Made by a program: the position numbers and the translations under genes. Under the pieces are notes generated by a model. The model was not told the DNA's origin, ran no database searches, and was given only the letters and a program-made list of their open reading frames with translations. Positions 24,377 to 33,240 of a stretch of 64,000 bases of DNA are shown piece after piece. The first letter of the stretch is position 1. Every line of letters begins with the position of its first letter. Source of the DNA: an uncultured Anaerolineae bacterium (lineage in GTDB: Bacteria; Chloroflexota; Anaerolineae; Promineifilales; Promineifilaceae); contig CALEAD010000037.1 in assembly GCA_937943625.1 (NCBI GenBank), positions 1 to 64,000 of the forward strand, in the 5' to 3' direction.

Positions 24377-25627
24377 TTAGACCCAACCGCGTAGGCGCAC
24401 AGCCTCGGCCACGCGGCTAACGGCAACCAGGTAAGCGGCCACGCGCGTGTATACCTTTTTCTCCTGCGCCATGGTGTTGACGGCCTGGAAAGCAGTGGTC
24501 ATTTTGTTGTCTAGCCGCTCGTTGACCATCGCCTCTGACCAGTAGAACTGGTAGGCATTTTGCACCATCTCGAAGTAAGAAACGGTGACGCCGCCGGCAT
24601 TGCAGAGGAAGTCGGGGATGACGTAAATGCCCTTTGATTCAAAAATGTCGTCTGCTTCTGGCGTTGTTGGCCCATTGGCCAGTTCGGCAATGATTTTGGC
24701 CTTGATGTTGTTGGCATTCTGTGCCGTGAGCTGGTTTTCAATGGCGGCGGGAATAAGAATGTCTACGTCTAGCTCAAGCAGGTCTTTGTTGGAAATGGGC
24801 TCGCTGCCAGGCAGGTTAATGACTTTGCCGGTGTTGGCCAGGTGCTGCGCTACTGTATGGTAATCTAACCCATCCCCATTGAAGATGCCGCCAAATTCGT
24901 CGCTAACGGCGATGACTTTGGCGCCAAACATTTCCTGGATGAGTTTGGCGGCGTAGGAGCCGACGTTGCCAAAGCCTTGAATGGCCACTTTGGCGCCTTT
25001 GAGGTCCATGCCCACGACTTTGGCGGCTTCGCGAATGGTGTACATGCCGCCCATGGCGGTGGCAGGGCCGCGCCCGGCGGAGCCGCCCAGGGGCAGCGGT
25101 TTGCCGGTGATGACGCCGGGTTCGCGGTGACCCATGATGGTTTCATATTCGTCGAGCATCCAGGCCATAATTTGGGGGTTGGTGTTGACGTCTGGGGCGG
25201 GGGAATCCTGAAAGAGGCCGACGTAGCGGGCGATGTTGCGCATGTAGCCGCGGCTGAGACGTTCTAGCTCGCCGGGGGACATTTCGCGCGGGTTGCAGAC
25301 AACGCCGCCTTTGCCACCGCCGAGGGGAATGTCGGCAACGGCCGTTTTCCAGGTCATCCACGCCGCTAAGGCGCGCACGGTGTCTATCGTTTCGTCCGGG
25401 TGGAAGCGAATGCCCCCTTTGGCCGGGCCGCGCGCGTCGCTGTACTGTACGCGGAACCCCTGGAAGGTTTTGGTGGAGCCGTCGTCCATTTTCACGGGAA
25501 TGGTGAAATGAAACTCGCGCTGGGGCTGGCGCAAAAAGGCGTGCATGTCGCGATCCAGGCCGAGCACTTTGGCGGCTTCGTCGAGTTGGGCTTGCGCAAT
25601 AGCAAATGGGTTCAGGTTTTCGCTCAT
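24377..25627 (-). CDS. gdhA: Glu/Leu/Phe/Val dehydrogenase (glutamate dehydrogenase)
   Basis: The 416-residue product has the family's substrate-binding core (GPAKGGIRFHPDET, then PLGGGKGGVVCNPREMS with the catalytic lysine, and the conserved Asp in DSPAPDVNTNP) and the dinucleotide-binding turn GFGNVGS in the second half. It interconverts glutamate with 2-oxoglutarate and ammonia using NAD(P)+. I start at ATG 25627, which has GGAG just upstream; the frame continues up to 25849 without similarity to the family. A strong terminator follows at 24286-24323. Confidence 0.95.
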   Translation of the reverse strand: MSENLNPFAIAQAQLDEAAKVLGLDRDMHAFLRQPQREFHFTIPVKMDDGSTKTFQGFRVQYSDARGPAKGGIRFHPDETIDTVRALAAWMTWKTAVADIPLGGGKGGVVCNPREMSPGELERLSRGYMRNIARYVGLFQDSPAPDVNTNPQIMAWMLDEYETIMGHREPGVITGKPLPLGGSAGRGPATAMGGMYTIREAAKVVGMDLKGAKVAIQGFGNVGSYAAKLIQEMFGAKVIAVSDEFGGIFNGDGLDYHTVAQHLANTGKVINLPGSEPISNKDLLELDVDILIPAAIENQLTAQNANNIKAKIIAELANGPTTPEADDIFESKGIYVIPDFLCNAGGVTVSYFEMVQNAYQFYWSEAMVNERLDNKMTTAFQAVNTMAQEKKVYTRVAAYLVAVSRVAEAVRLRGWV

Positions 25628-25998
25628 TGAATGTTCTCCAAATATGTTTGGTGGGTTAGTAGATAGCGGCGCGGCGGGCTGCTGCCTGAACAGACAAATA
25701 AGCACAGATACGGCCGTTTTCTTTGCCCATATCTGCGCTTTTCTATGTACTGGGGCAAGACTGCCTGCGGCGCATTTTTGCGTGTGGCTGCGCCACAGCA
25801 CAACCACATGATAAGTGTGGCCGAATTGCCCTGATGTGTCATGTGTCATGTGTCATATGTTCATGTGGACGGGTGTCATATATCGGCCGGGGTAACCCGG
25901 CAACTGCTTTGGCGCGTGGGCATATTTTGGTAAACTGACGGCCGTTGTGGGGAGGAGAGTTAGCTCTGCTAAGAGAATCGTGAGCAAAGGTAGGGACA
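25628..25998. other. Divergent intergenic region with three ATGTGTC tandem repeats
   Basis: This 371-bp space holds the upstream regions of gdhA (minus) and the DUF92 gene (plus). It contains three perfect tandem copies of the 7-mer ATGTGTC at 25834-25854 followed by ATATGTTC. Otherwise I see only one ACGGCCGT octamer around 25710 and one around 25940, and no gene. Confidence 0.65.
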
Positions 25999-26826
25999 AT
26001 GGCGCTAAATTTGGGTATTGCCTTGTTGCTGAGTATGGTCATTGTGGCGCTGGCGCTGTGGCGCGGTTCGCTTTCTCGCTCTGGCGCGGCGGCCGCTTTG
26101 GTGGTGGGAACGCTCACTTATGGCCTGGGGGGGTGGGTGTGGGGGGTGTTGCTGGCGCTTTTCTTTGTCACTTCCAGCCTGCTCTCGCACTTTAAGGAGG
26201 AACAAAAGCGCGCTGCCGCAGAAAAGTTCGAGAAGGGGCACCGGCGCGATGTGGGGCAGGTATTGGCGAATGGGGGGGTAGGGGCGCTGCTGGCATTGTG
26301 CAGCGCGCTGGTTCCCTCGCCGCTTTGGTTTTTTTTCTTCTTGGGGGTGATGGCAACCGTGACGGCCGATACCTGGGCAACGGAGTTGGGCACACTCAGC
26401 AAAACGCCGCCGCGCCTGATTACCACGGGAGAACGGGTGGACGTAGGCACTTCGGGCGGGGTTTCGCTGTTAGGCACGGCCGTTTCCCTACTGGGAGGAT
26501 TGCTCATTGGCCTGGCGGCGGGACTGTTGCAGCGCATGCGCGGCGAAAAGATGTTGCTGCGCGCCGCCCTGGCTGGCGCCTTGGGCGGTCTGGCTGGTTC
26601 CCTGATAGATAGCTTAATGGGCGCGACCGTGCAGCAAATTTACTACTGCGACACCTGCGGCAAGGATACCGAGCGCAAAGTACACAAGTGTGGGACGGTG
26701 ACACGGCCGTTGCGCGGCTGGCCCTGGCTGAACAACGACCTGGTCAATTTACTCTCTTCCATTGCCGGGGGGATCGTAGCCATCTGTGTGGCCTTACTGC
26801 TGGCTGGCAAGAAAAGCAGAAAGTAA
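25999..26826 (+). CDS. DUF92 family membrane protein
   Basis: The 275-residue protein has about seven hydrophobic helices and the DUF92 core: a Gly-rich first half with HFKEEQKRAAAEKFEKGHRRD in a cytoplasmic loop and the sequence TADTWATELGTLSKTPPRLI around residue 125. The family includes plant phytyl-phosphate kinase VTE6 and archaeal or bacterial proteins that are thought to be CTP-dependent prenyl-phosphate kinases. A CxxC pair (YYCDTCGKD, near residue 216) is added in a cytoplasmic loop. The activity in this organism is not established. Confidence 0.9.
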   Translation: MALNLGIALLLSMVIVALALWRGSLSRSGAAAALVVGTLTYGLGGWVWGVLLALFFVTSSLLSHFKEEQKRAAAEKFEKGHRRDVGQVLANGGVGALLALCSALVPSPLWFFFFLGVMATVTADTWATELGTLSKTPPRLITTGERVDVGTSGGVSLLGTAVSLLGGLLIGLAAGLLQRMRGEKMLLRAALAGALGGLAGSLIDSLMGATVQQIYYCDTCGKDTERKVHKCGTVTRPLRGWPWLNNDLVNLLSSIAGGIVAICVALLLAGKKSRK

Positions 26827-26984
26827 GGGGGCAGGCGTTGCTTATCGCCCCGCGGGCGATTATGAATGTGGACAACGTCCCGTGAGGCAGGGTGCACATA
26901 CCCCAGGGCAGAGGTAAGTTGTTGTTTGTGAAGAAAGTTCATCGGCGGCGCCGACCACCATGAATGAAAACCGTCGCGCCCTTT

Positions 26985-27105
26985 TCCAAACCGCGTATCG
27001 AACTGGCAGTTCGATTTACGAAAGAGACCTCATGTGTGAGCACATCGCCACAAATGAAAATGCCGTGCAAATCAGCAGTCGGTCGTCTACGCTCATTTTC
27101 TGAGG
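26985..27105 (+). repeat. Leader repeat copy without a downstream gene
   Basis: GAAAGAGACCTCATGTGTGA, GCACATCGCCACAAATGAAAA and a GGTCGTCTACGCTCATTTTC end followed by TGAGGAG make this a divergent copy of family A. It lies in the gap between the DUF92 gene and the end of the hydrogenase protease gene, and the RBS-like GAGGAG is followed by no usable start on the plus strand. The rest of the gap (26827-27169) shows nothing else. Confidence 0.65.
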
Positions 27106-27169
27106 AGCCGGGCCCCTGGTCACAAATTTGCCTGATAGGGAATGGCAGCAACCTGCTGCCCCGTAGCCG

Positions 27170-27646
27170 TTAAACTACCTCCTGAATCCGCGCTGCAATC
27201 TGGCGCAACAGCTCTGGCAGGGCAGCTGCCACTGGCGGCGAAAGCTGGTCGCCATACCCCATTTGCGCGGCGGTGATGGTGAAGAGAGTGGCCGGGGGAC
27301 AACGGCCGTATAAAACCCGCGCACTTTCCAACAACCCCGCCGGACTCACCTGATGCGAAAAAGCCCCAGGCCCCTCTGCCTGAGGCTGTAACTCCATACG
27401 CCGAATCTCCCCTGGTTTCCCCGCCACCGCCGCATCCACAAAGATGACTAAATCTGCCTGGCTAATCGGCTCCGCCAGCTCCGGCAGTAGTTGATGTACC
27501 GCTATGAATTGCGTATTTGGGATTGCTGATTGCGGATTTTGCCTCGTTTCCAATCGGCCATTGGTCATTTCTGCCACAACCTGCCAGCCAATGCCATCAT
27601 CTTCGCGCAGCGGATTACCATAGCCAATAAGTAGCACTTGGAGCAT
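27170..27646 (-). CDS. hoxW: [NiFe]-hydrogenase maturation endopeptidase
   Basis: The N terminus reads VLLIGYGNPLREDDGIGW, with the conserved acidic nickel-sensing residues, and VIFVDAAVAGKPGEI and SHQVSPAGLL carry the second Asp and the His of the HycI/HyaD/HoxW family. This protease removes the short C-terminal tail of HoxH after nickel insertion. Its location right after hoxH fits. Within the gene, at about 27506-27565, an in-frame stretch encoding RQNPQSAIPNTQF is made of AATCCC-type heptads; this insertion is absent from typical family members. Confidence 0.88.
   Translation of the reverse strand: MLQVLLIGYGNPLREDDGIGWQVVAEMTNGRLETRQNPQSAIPNTQFIAVHQLLPELAEPISQADLVIFVDAAVAGKPGEIRRMELQPQAEGPGAFSHQVSPAGLLESARVLYGRCPPATLFTITAAQMGYGDQLSPPVAAALPELLRQIAARIQEVV
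27506..27565. repeat. Heptad-like repeat inserted in the hydrogenase protease gene
   Basis: GTATTTGGGATTGCTGATTG and CGGATTTTGCCTC are variants of a GGATTG-type unit. They differ from the GC-rich gene around them and keep the frame open, adding about 15 residues rich in Asn, Pro and Gln. Confidence 0.65.
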
Positions 27647-27658
27647 GAGGTTTGTTGG

Positions 27659-27716
27659 CTGGATGGATAGTTGGTTGGTTGGGTCGGCTGATAAAACCTA
27701 CCAACCAACCATCCAT
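27659..27716. repeat. GGTTGG palindrome between hoxH and hoxW
   Basis: GGATGGATAGTTGGTTGGTT and AACCAACCATCCATC are near-perfect inverted arms separated by a 20-base centre. Its place inside the hydrogenase operon suggests that it can form an mRNA hairpin between the structural genes and the protease gene. Members of this family are also at 7995, 49634 and 52233. Confidence 0.75.
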
Positions 27717-29138
27717 CTAACGCTTTACAGTATGCAGCACTGTGCCATCAGGCGCCAGCAAATTTACTTCCAGCGGCATCTGCCCCACCGCGTGCGTCGA
27801 GCAGCTCAGGCAGGGGTCAAAGGTGCGGATCACCGCTTCGACGCGGTTTAGCATCCCTTCCTCGATCTTATTGCCGCGCACAAACTGCCGCGCCACCTGG
27901 TAAACACCCTTATTCATGGCCAGGTTGTTGTTACCGGTGGCAATCACCATGTTCACCCACTGGATCAGGCCGTTGCGGTTCACCTTGTAATGGTGCAGCA
28001 GCGTGCCGCGTGGCGCTTCGGACATGCCAATGCCTTCGGGGCGGTTGGGGCGGGCGTGGGCGCGCACAAAATCGCTGAGGATGTCTGGCTTGTTGAGCAG
28101 CTGCTCAATGCGCTCAATACAGTAAATGAGTTCAACCAGGCGGGCGTAATGGTACTGGAAGGAGCTCAGCACCGCGCCACGCTGCAACATGCGGAATTCC
28201 GCCCACTCTTCATCGGCAACAGGCGTGCCGCAGCGGTCAATGATGTTCAGCCGCGCCAGCGGCCCCACGCGGAACATGCCGTCTGGGTAGCCCCAGGGCT
28301 TGTAGTAGGGGGATTTCAGGTAAGAGTCTGGCTCTACCGCCTCGGCGATGAAGTCGCGGTAATTGTGCGGGTCTAACCCATCGGCAACAATCTTTCCTTT
28401 GGCGTCTACAATGCGCACCTTGCCGTCGTAAAATTCTAGCTCCCCTTTGTCGTTGACCAGCCCCATGAAGAGGGAGGGAAAGTTGGCAAAGGTGCGAATT
28501 TCCGGGTCAAATGTGCCAAAAATGCCTTTATACCAGTCCAGGCTGCGCCGCGCGCGGTTAAGGGCGTCTGGGATCATAGCGAGAATTTGCGCCCGTTTTT
28601 CTGCTGTGAGGGGGGCGTTGACGCCGCCAGGAACAACCCAGGTGGGGTGAATGCGCTTGCCGCCGAGAATTTCGATGATTTGCTGGCCGAATTTGCGCAG
28701 AGCGATGCCGTCTTTGGCAATCTCTGGCGCAGCCTGAGCCACGCCAAAGATGTTGCGCTTTGCTGGGTCGCTATCAAAGCCTAGCACGAAGTCTGCTGAG
28801 GAAAGGTGGAAGAAGCTGAGGGCGTGGGATTGGGCGATTTGTGCCAGGTTGAGGATGCGACGCAGGTCAACGGCCGTTTCCGGAATTTGCACTGCCAACA
28901 GGTCATCACACGCCTTGGCCGAGGCGATCAGGTGGCTGACGGGGCAGATGCCACAGATGCGCGCCGTCAGCGAGGGCATTTCCGTGAACATACGCCCTTC
29001 GGTCAGTTTCTCGAAGCCGCGAAACTGGGTGACGTGAAAACGAGCATCTGTGACCTGCCCGGCGGCGTCTAGTTGAATGGTAATTTTGCTGTGTCCCTCG
29101 ATGCGGGTCACAGGGTCAATGGTGATGGTGGTTCCCAT
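27717..29138 (-). CDS. hoxH: Bidirectional [NiFe]-hydrogenase large subunit
   Basis: The protein contains the two cysteine pairs that hold the NiFe centre: RICGICPVSHL in the N-terminal part and DPCLSCSTH near the C terminus, followed by the tail AVGQMPLEV... that the HoxW protease would remove. The size (473 residues) and the partners encoded upstream make it a group 3d NAD-linked hydrogenase, which oxidises H2 to reduce NAD+ or disposes of electrons as H2. I start at ATG 29138, which has AGGAG in front; an upstream in-frame ATG (29168) overlaps the end of hoxY. Confidence 0.96.
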   Translation of the reverse strand: MGTTITIDPVTRIEGHSKITIQLDAAGQVTDARFHVTQFRGFEKLTEGRMFTEMPSLTARICGICPVSHLIASAKACDDLLAVQIPETAVDLRRILNLAQIAQSHALSFFHLSSADFVLGFDSDPAKRNIFGVAQAAPEIAKDGIALRKFGQQIIEILGGKRIHPTWVVPGGVNAPLTAEKRAQILAMIPDALNRARRSLDWYKGIFGTFDPEIRTFANFPSLFMGLVNDKGELEFYDGKVRIVDAKGKIVADGLDPHNYRDFIAEAVEPDSYLKSPYYKPWGYPDGMFRVGPLARLNIIDRCGTPVADEEWAEFRMLQRGAVLSSFQYHYARLVELIYCIERIEQLLNKPDILSDFVRAHARPNRPEGIGMSEAPRGTLLHHYKVNRNGLIQWVNMVIATGNNNLAMNKGVYQVARQFVRGNKIEEGMLNRVEAVIRTFDPCLSCSTHAVGQMPLEVNLLAPDGTVLHTVKR

Positions 29139-29157
29139 TGCTTTTCTCCTTTCGCGC

Positions 29158-29694
29158 TCAGGCGCCAAAGCGGGTCATGCCGCTGACGTTGGGAATACGG
29201 CCGTCTACCAGTTCCGACAGCACGTAAAAAATCAGGTCCGCCGAGGGGGGGCAGCCCGGCACAAAGACGTCTACCTTTACAACGTTGTGCACCGGCACGC
29301 TCGTCTTGCGCAGCGGCGGAATCACCTGCACGGGAATGTGCTGGTTGTAGTCGGCGTTCTCAATGTAGGCGCGGTTATACACGTCTTGCACCTTAAACGG
29401 GTTGCGCATACCGGGCACGTTGGCCGTCACGGCGCAATCGCCCAAAGAGACCAGGACTTTGCTGTGCGCCCGCACCTTCTTGATTTTTTCGTAATCTTCC
29501 TCGCTGCTGACCGCCCCTTCAATCAGCACCACATCCACCATCTCTGGGAATGTTTTGGGGTCTACCAGTGGGCTATACACCAGATCAGCCTTTTCCGCCA
29601 GTTCTAGCAGACGCTCGTCCATATCTAAAAAAGACATGTGGCAGCCGGAGCAGCCATCTAGCCAGACTGTTGCTAATTTCACTTTCTCGCTCAT
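29158..29694 (-). CDS. hoxY: Bidirectional [NiFe]-hydrogenase small subunit
   Basis: The protein (178 residues) has the cysteines for the proximal [4Fe-4S] cluster in DGCSGCHMSF, SLGDCAVTAN and FVPGCPPSA, as in HoxY. It passes electrons from the NiFe site in HoxH to the diaphorase part. It has no twin-arginine signal, in agreement with a cytoplasmic enzyme. I start at ATG 29694, directly after the end of hoxU; the longer frame from 29820 overlaps hoxU heavily. Confidence 0.95.
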   Translation of the reverse strand: MSEKVKLATVWLDGCSGCHMSFLDMDERLLELAEKADLVYSPLVDPKTFPEMVDVVLIEGAVSSEEDYEKIKKVRAHSKVLVSLGDCAVTANVPGMRNPFKVQDVYNRAYIENADYNQHIPVQVIPPLRKTSVPVHNVVKVDVFVPGCPPSADLIFYVLSELVDGRIPNVSGMTRFGA

Positions 29695-29699
29695 ACCGG

Positions 29700-30419
29700 T
29701 TAATCCTCCCGCATCATCTGCAAATAGGGCAAAAAGTCCCGCCGCTTCACCATTTCGCCTACGGCTTTGCCGCGTTGCAGCAGCGCGCCGGTGGGGCAAA
29801 CCTGTACGCATTTGCCGCAAGAGGTACAGGTGAGAGATTGCCCCCAGGGCTCATTCAGGTCATGGATAATGCGCACCTCTATGCCGCGCCCCATGGCGCC
29901 TTTGGTTTGCGCCCCTTCAATTTCGCGGCAAACGCGCACGCAGCGCTGGCACAGAATGCAGCGGTTATGATCCATGATGAAGTAGGGATGGGTGGCGTCT
30001 ACAGGCAGTGAGGGATTCAGGTAAGGCAGCCCGACATGGGTGTTGCCCAGCTCTTGCGCCATGCTTTGCAGATCGCAGTGGCCGTTGGAAACGCAGACGG
30101 CGCACACGTGGTTGCGCTCAGACAAGAGCAGATCGAGGATCATTTTGCGATAGGTGACGAGGCGTGGGGTTTTGGTGAAGACTTCCATGCCTTCTTCGGC
30201 CTGCGCCATGCACGCGGGAACCAGGCGGTTGCTGCCCTTGATCTCGATCAGGCAGAGGCGGCAGCCGCCCCAGTCGGAGACACCATCCAGATGGCAAAGG
30301 GTGGGAATGTGAATGCCGTTTTCGCGCGCCAGTTCGAGAATGGTTTCGCCTTCACGCGCGCCGACGTCTATGCCGTCAATTTTTAGGGTTTTGATGCGAA
30401 CGTTGGCTTGTCTTTTCAT
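29700..30419 (-). CDS. hoxU: Diaphorase iron-sulfur subunit of the bidirectional hydrogenase
   Basis: The 239-residue protein has a 2Fe-2S domain ([15 protein letters not shown], then a fourth Cys at ACMAQ), the His/Cys3 cluster [12 protein letters not shown], and two 4Fe-4S motifs [11 protein letters not shown] and [14 protein letters not shown], the same order as HoxU and the NuoG N terminus. It carries electrons between HoxY and the flavin subunit HoxF. Its ATG overlaps the hoxF stop by 4 bp (30416-30419). Confidence 0.95.
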   Translation of the reverse strand: MKRQANVRIKTLKIDGIDVGAREGETILELARENGIHIPTLCHLDGVSDWGGCRLCLIEIKGSNRLVPACMAQAEEGMEVFTKTPRLVTYRKMILDLLLSERNHVCAVCVSNGHCDLQSMAQELGNTHVGLPYLNPSLPVDATHPYFIMDHNRCILCQRCVRVCREIEGAQTKGAMGRGIEVRIIHDLNEPWGQSLTCTSCGKCVQVCPTGALLQRGKAVGEMVKRRDFLPYLQMMRED

Positions 30420-32074
30420 GATGCCACCTCGGTGGTTGGGGCAACGGCCGTTTGCGAGCCATTCGCTCCCGCAATCAATTCATCGTACTCATGACGGAAA
30501 TAGCGCAGCGTGCTGACTACCGGATTGGGGGCCGACTGCCCCAGGCCGCACAGGCTGGTCACGCTGACCATGTCACATAGCTTCTCCAGCAGCTCCACAT
30601 CGCGCGGCGTGCCTTCGCCCTGGTAGATTTTGCTGAGAATGTTGTACATATGCACCGTTCCCACGCGGCAAGGCACGCACTTGCCGCAAGATTCCGTCAT
30701 ACAGAACTCCATGAAGAAGCGGGCCACATCCACCATAGATGCCGATTCATCCATGACGATCATACCGCCCGACCCCATGATGGAGCCTAGTTCTTTCAGG
30801 GATTCATAATCTACGGGCGTGTCGAAGTAGCTGGCGGGAATGCAGCCACCGGAAGGGCCGCCCGTTTGCACCGCTTTGCAAACGCCGCCGTTGGGGAGAC
30901 CGCCGCCAATTTCGTACACGATGTCGCGCAGGCTGGTGCCCATAGGCACTTCAATCAGGCCGGTGTTGACGATGCTGCCTGCCAGTGCGAACACTTTTGT
31001 GCCTTTGCTCTTGGCCGTGCCAATGCTGGCGTACCAGTCGCCTCCTTTGCGGATGATGGTGGGGACGTTGGCAAAGGTTTCCACGTTGTTGATGAGGGTG
31101 GGTTTACCCCACAGGCCATACTCAGCGGGGTAGGGCGGACGCGGACGGGGTTGGCCGCGTCGCCCTTCGATGGAGGCGATCAGCGCCGTTTCTTCGCCGC
31201 AAACAAAGGCGCCAGCGCCCAGGCGGATGTTGATGTTAAAGCTGAAGGTGGTTCCGGCAATGTTGCTGCCCAGCAAACCCATGCGCTGTGCCTGACGGAT
31301 GGCCGTTTTCAGGCGGGCAATGGCCAGAGGGTATTCGCCGCGCACATAGATGTACCCTTCGTTGGCGCCGGTGGCGTAGGCGGCAATGGCCATGCCTTCT
31401 AGCACGCGGTGGGGGTCGCTTTCGAGTACGGCGCGGTCCATGAAAGCGCCCGGGTCGCCTTCGTCAGCATTACAGATGACAAATTTGTCGGGGCCGGGCG
31501 CTTTGGCCACGGTGACCCATTTGAGGCCGGTGGGGTAGCCACCGCCACCACGCCCGCGCAGCCCGCTACGGGTAATTTGTTCGATGACTTCAAAGGGGGC
31601 CATTTCGGTAACGGCCGTAATCAGGGCGCGGTAACCATCGGCGGCAATGTACTCTTCGATGCGTTCCGGGTCAATTTCGCCACTGTTTTCCAGCACAATT
31701 TTCTGCTGGCGCTGGAAGAAGGGCACATCCGTGGGGCACAGCAGGCGCGCCACCGGTTCTTTGTCCAGCGATTCCATAATGGCGGGCGCATCCTCCGGCG
31801 TGACGTTTTGGTACATGATATTCTGGCTGGAGCCATCTGGCAGATGCTTTTCGATGGCTACCAGTGGCCCTTCGGAGCAGAGACCTAGACAGCCGACCCC
31901 TTTGACTTTGCAGGAACGGCCGTTAACCCCCTGTTCGAGTGCAGTTTTTACCTCTGCGCTCTGCGAGGAAAGGCAGCCAGCCGCCACGCACACCTTGACA
32001 ACGTGCTGTGCCGCGCGGTTATCTGCCAATTCCTTTTGCGTGATTTCGTCAAATCGCTCATGCATGGTTGCCAT
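30416..32074 (-). CDS. hoxF: NADH-binding flavoprotein subunit of the bidirectional hydrogenase
   Basis: The N-terminal 100 residues are a thioredoxin-like 2Fe-2S domain (CVAAGC ... GCLGLC). The next part has the NuoF/51-kDa features: [16 protein letters not shown] for FMN, the [14 protein letters not shown] stretch, and a C-terminal 4Fe-4S site [12 protein letters not shown] plus a later Cys in SLCGLGQ. It oxidises or reduces NAD(H). It overlaps hoxE by 17 bp at its start and hoxU by 4 bp at its end, indicating tight coupling. Confidence 0.96.
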   Translation of the reverse strand: MATMHERFDEITQKELADNRAAQHVVKVCVAAGCLSSQSAEVKTALEQGVNGRSCKVKGVGCLGLCSEGPLVAIEKHLPDGSSQNIMYQNVTPEDAPAIMESLDKEPVARLLCPTDVPFFQRQQKIVLENSGEIDPERIEEYIAADGYRALITAVTEMAPFEVIEQITRSGLRGRGGGGYPTGLKWVTVAKAPGPDKFVICNADEGDPGAFMDRAVLESDPHRVLEGMAIAAYATGANEGYIYVRGEYPLAIARLKTAIRQAQRMGLLGSNIAGTTFSFNINIRLGAGAFVCGEETALIASIEGRRGQPRPRPPYPAEYGLWGKPTLINNVETFANVPTIIRKGGDWYASIGTAKSKGTKVFALAGSIVNTGLIEVPMGTSLRDIVYEIGGGLPNGGVCKAVQTGGPSGGCIPASYFDTPVDYESLKELGSIMGSGGMIVMDESASMVDVARFFMEFCMTESCGKCVPCRVGTVHMYNILSKIYQGEGTPRDVELLEKLCDMVSVTSLCGLGQSAPNPVVSTLRYFRHEYDELIAGANGSQTAVAPTTEVAS

Positions 32075-32570
32075 TCCTCCATAGTTGTAAACGCGCCGCC
32101 AATAGCTCAGGCGTTAGCTTGCCTACCACTTCACCATCAAATACGCCCACTGGCGCCAGGCCACAAGAGCCCACGCAGCGCGCCGTCAGCAGCGATAGTT
32201 CGCCATCGGCCGTTGTTTGCCCTGGGCTGATATCATGCTCTTCTTTGATCTGTTCCAGCAGCTTGGGGATGCCTTTGATGTAGCAGGCGGTGCCGGTACA
32301 CATCACACAGGTGTGTTTGCCCGCCGGCTTCAGGCTAAACAGATGATAAAAGGTAGAAACACCGTACACGGCGCTGAGCGGCACGCGCAGCGAGCGGGAT
32401 ACATAGCGCAGCGAATCCTCATCCAAAAAGCCAAAGGATTCTTGCACGGTATGCAGGGTTTCGATGAGGGAATGGCGGGCAAAGCCATTGCGCCGCATGG
32501 TTGCCTGCACAATGCGCCACCGTTTATCATCGCTGGGGGGGTCTATTTTTTCGTTTGGAAACATGGTCAA
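32058..32570 (-). CDS. hoxE: NuoE-like subunit of the bidirectional hydrogenase
   Basis: The 170-residue protein has the NuoE/HoxE four-cysteine 2Fe-2S signature [12 protein letters not shown] and ARCVGSCG in the C-terminal half, and a helical N-terminal region. It is the first gene of the hoxEFUYH order and extends the electron path of the diaphorase part. The promoter region upstream contains a TGTGTCA/TGACACA inverted repeat. Confidence 0.95.
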   Translation of the reverse strand: MTMFPNEKIDPPSDDKRWRIVQATMRRNGFARHSLIETLHTVQESFGFLDEDSLRYVSRSLRVPLSAVYGVSTFYHLFSLKPAGKHTCVMCTGTACYIKGIPKLLEQIKEEHDISPGQTTADGELSLLTARCVGSCGLAPVGVFDGEVVGKLTPELLAARLQLWRNGNHA

Positions 32571-32643
32571 CTCCCGAATCTTTCGTTACGCAAAAAAAGA
32601 AGACAGCGGCCATACAGGTCCCGTCTCCCCATGATCATGAACA

Positions 32644-32728
32644 TGTGTCACGATTTTGGCATATTGTCGTATTTTTGACACAAATTGGTTAGTGTGATCT
32701 GTCATTGGTATTGTGTGACAATTGACAC
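32644..32728 (-). promoter_or_regulatory. Possible regulator-binding region upstream of the hox operon
   Basis: TGTGTCA (32644-32650) and TGACACA (32676-32682) are perfect inverted 7-mers 25 bp apart. A second cluster TGTGTGACAATTGACAC at about 32712-32728 has the same TGTCA half-site in both orientations around CAATTG. The region lies 75-160 bp upstream of hoxE and is AT-rich, as expected for a control region. Which regulator binds is not known; the sites do not match the FNR or CRP consensus well. Confidence 0.5.
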
Positions 32729-32783
32729 CTATGGTTAGTGATATTTAGAATGATCTGTAGAATCCCCGGTATGGTACAGATAT

Positions 32784-32859
32784 CTTGACAAATTTGACTG
32801 CCGACCGCCAGACTGGAGACAAGTGGCAGTTGGCTGCCTGCGGCGAAGAAATTGTCGAG
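32784..32859. repeat. Diverged copy of the MITE-like repeat
   Basis: CTTGACAAATTTGACTGCCG at the left and GAAGAAATTGTCGAG at the right are diverged inverted ends, with CGCCAGACTGGAGACAAGTG in the middle, similar to the copy at 24154. It is followed by GCCATTTCCAGAAAGGATGA, a block also seen after the copy at 43388-43479. The wider gap 32571-33240 holds this repeat, the hox control region and a small broken frame. Confidence 0.55.
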
Positions 32860-32926
32860 CGCCATTTCCAGAAAGGATGAACCACGCCGCATCATTGTTA
32901 GAATTACCAGAGCTTTTTACGTGACC

Positions 32927-33135
32927 ATGAAAAAACTCTTTTGCCTGGCCATCTTGTCCATGTTTCTGTTGCAACTGGTGTGTGTTGGGCGTTCTGCTGT
33001 CGGCAGCCCAACGGCCGTTACGTGTTTGCCTTGCCGGCGCGATATGAGTTCACTTTTTTAGAGGGATGGGAAGAAGTCCGGCAGATACTTCAGGCCAATC
33101 CCTTACAGCCGTTTGAGCCAGAGCCAACCCCATAG
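32927..33135 (+). pseudogene. Possible frameshifted small exported protein
   Basis: ATG 32927 opens MKKLFCLAILSMFLLQLVCV, a good signal peptide, but the frame ends at 33061 after 44 residues. In the next frame, from about 33025, the sequence continues as FALPARYEFTFLEGWEEVRQ and reaches a stop at 33135 with an acidic Pro-rich end. A single indel near the ACGGCCGT octamer at about 33010-33017 would join the two into a secreted protein of about 69 residues. It may be a decayed gene, a sequencing error or chance. Confidence 0.35.
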
Positions 33136-33240
33136 CGCAAACGTAGACAAAGAGAGCAGCGTTGTGTGCGGCCGTAGGGTTGGGGATAAGCAACGGCCGT
33201 AACTCTTGTTGCCTGCCCCTACCTGGAGATACGATGCAGG

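Noticed and set aside
32644-32728. Classical FNR or CRP site
   Set aside because: The half-sites TGTCA do not match TTGAT or TGTGA with the right spacing on both sides.
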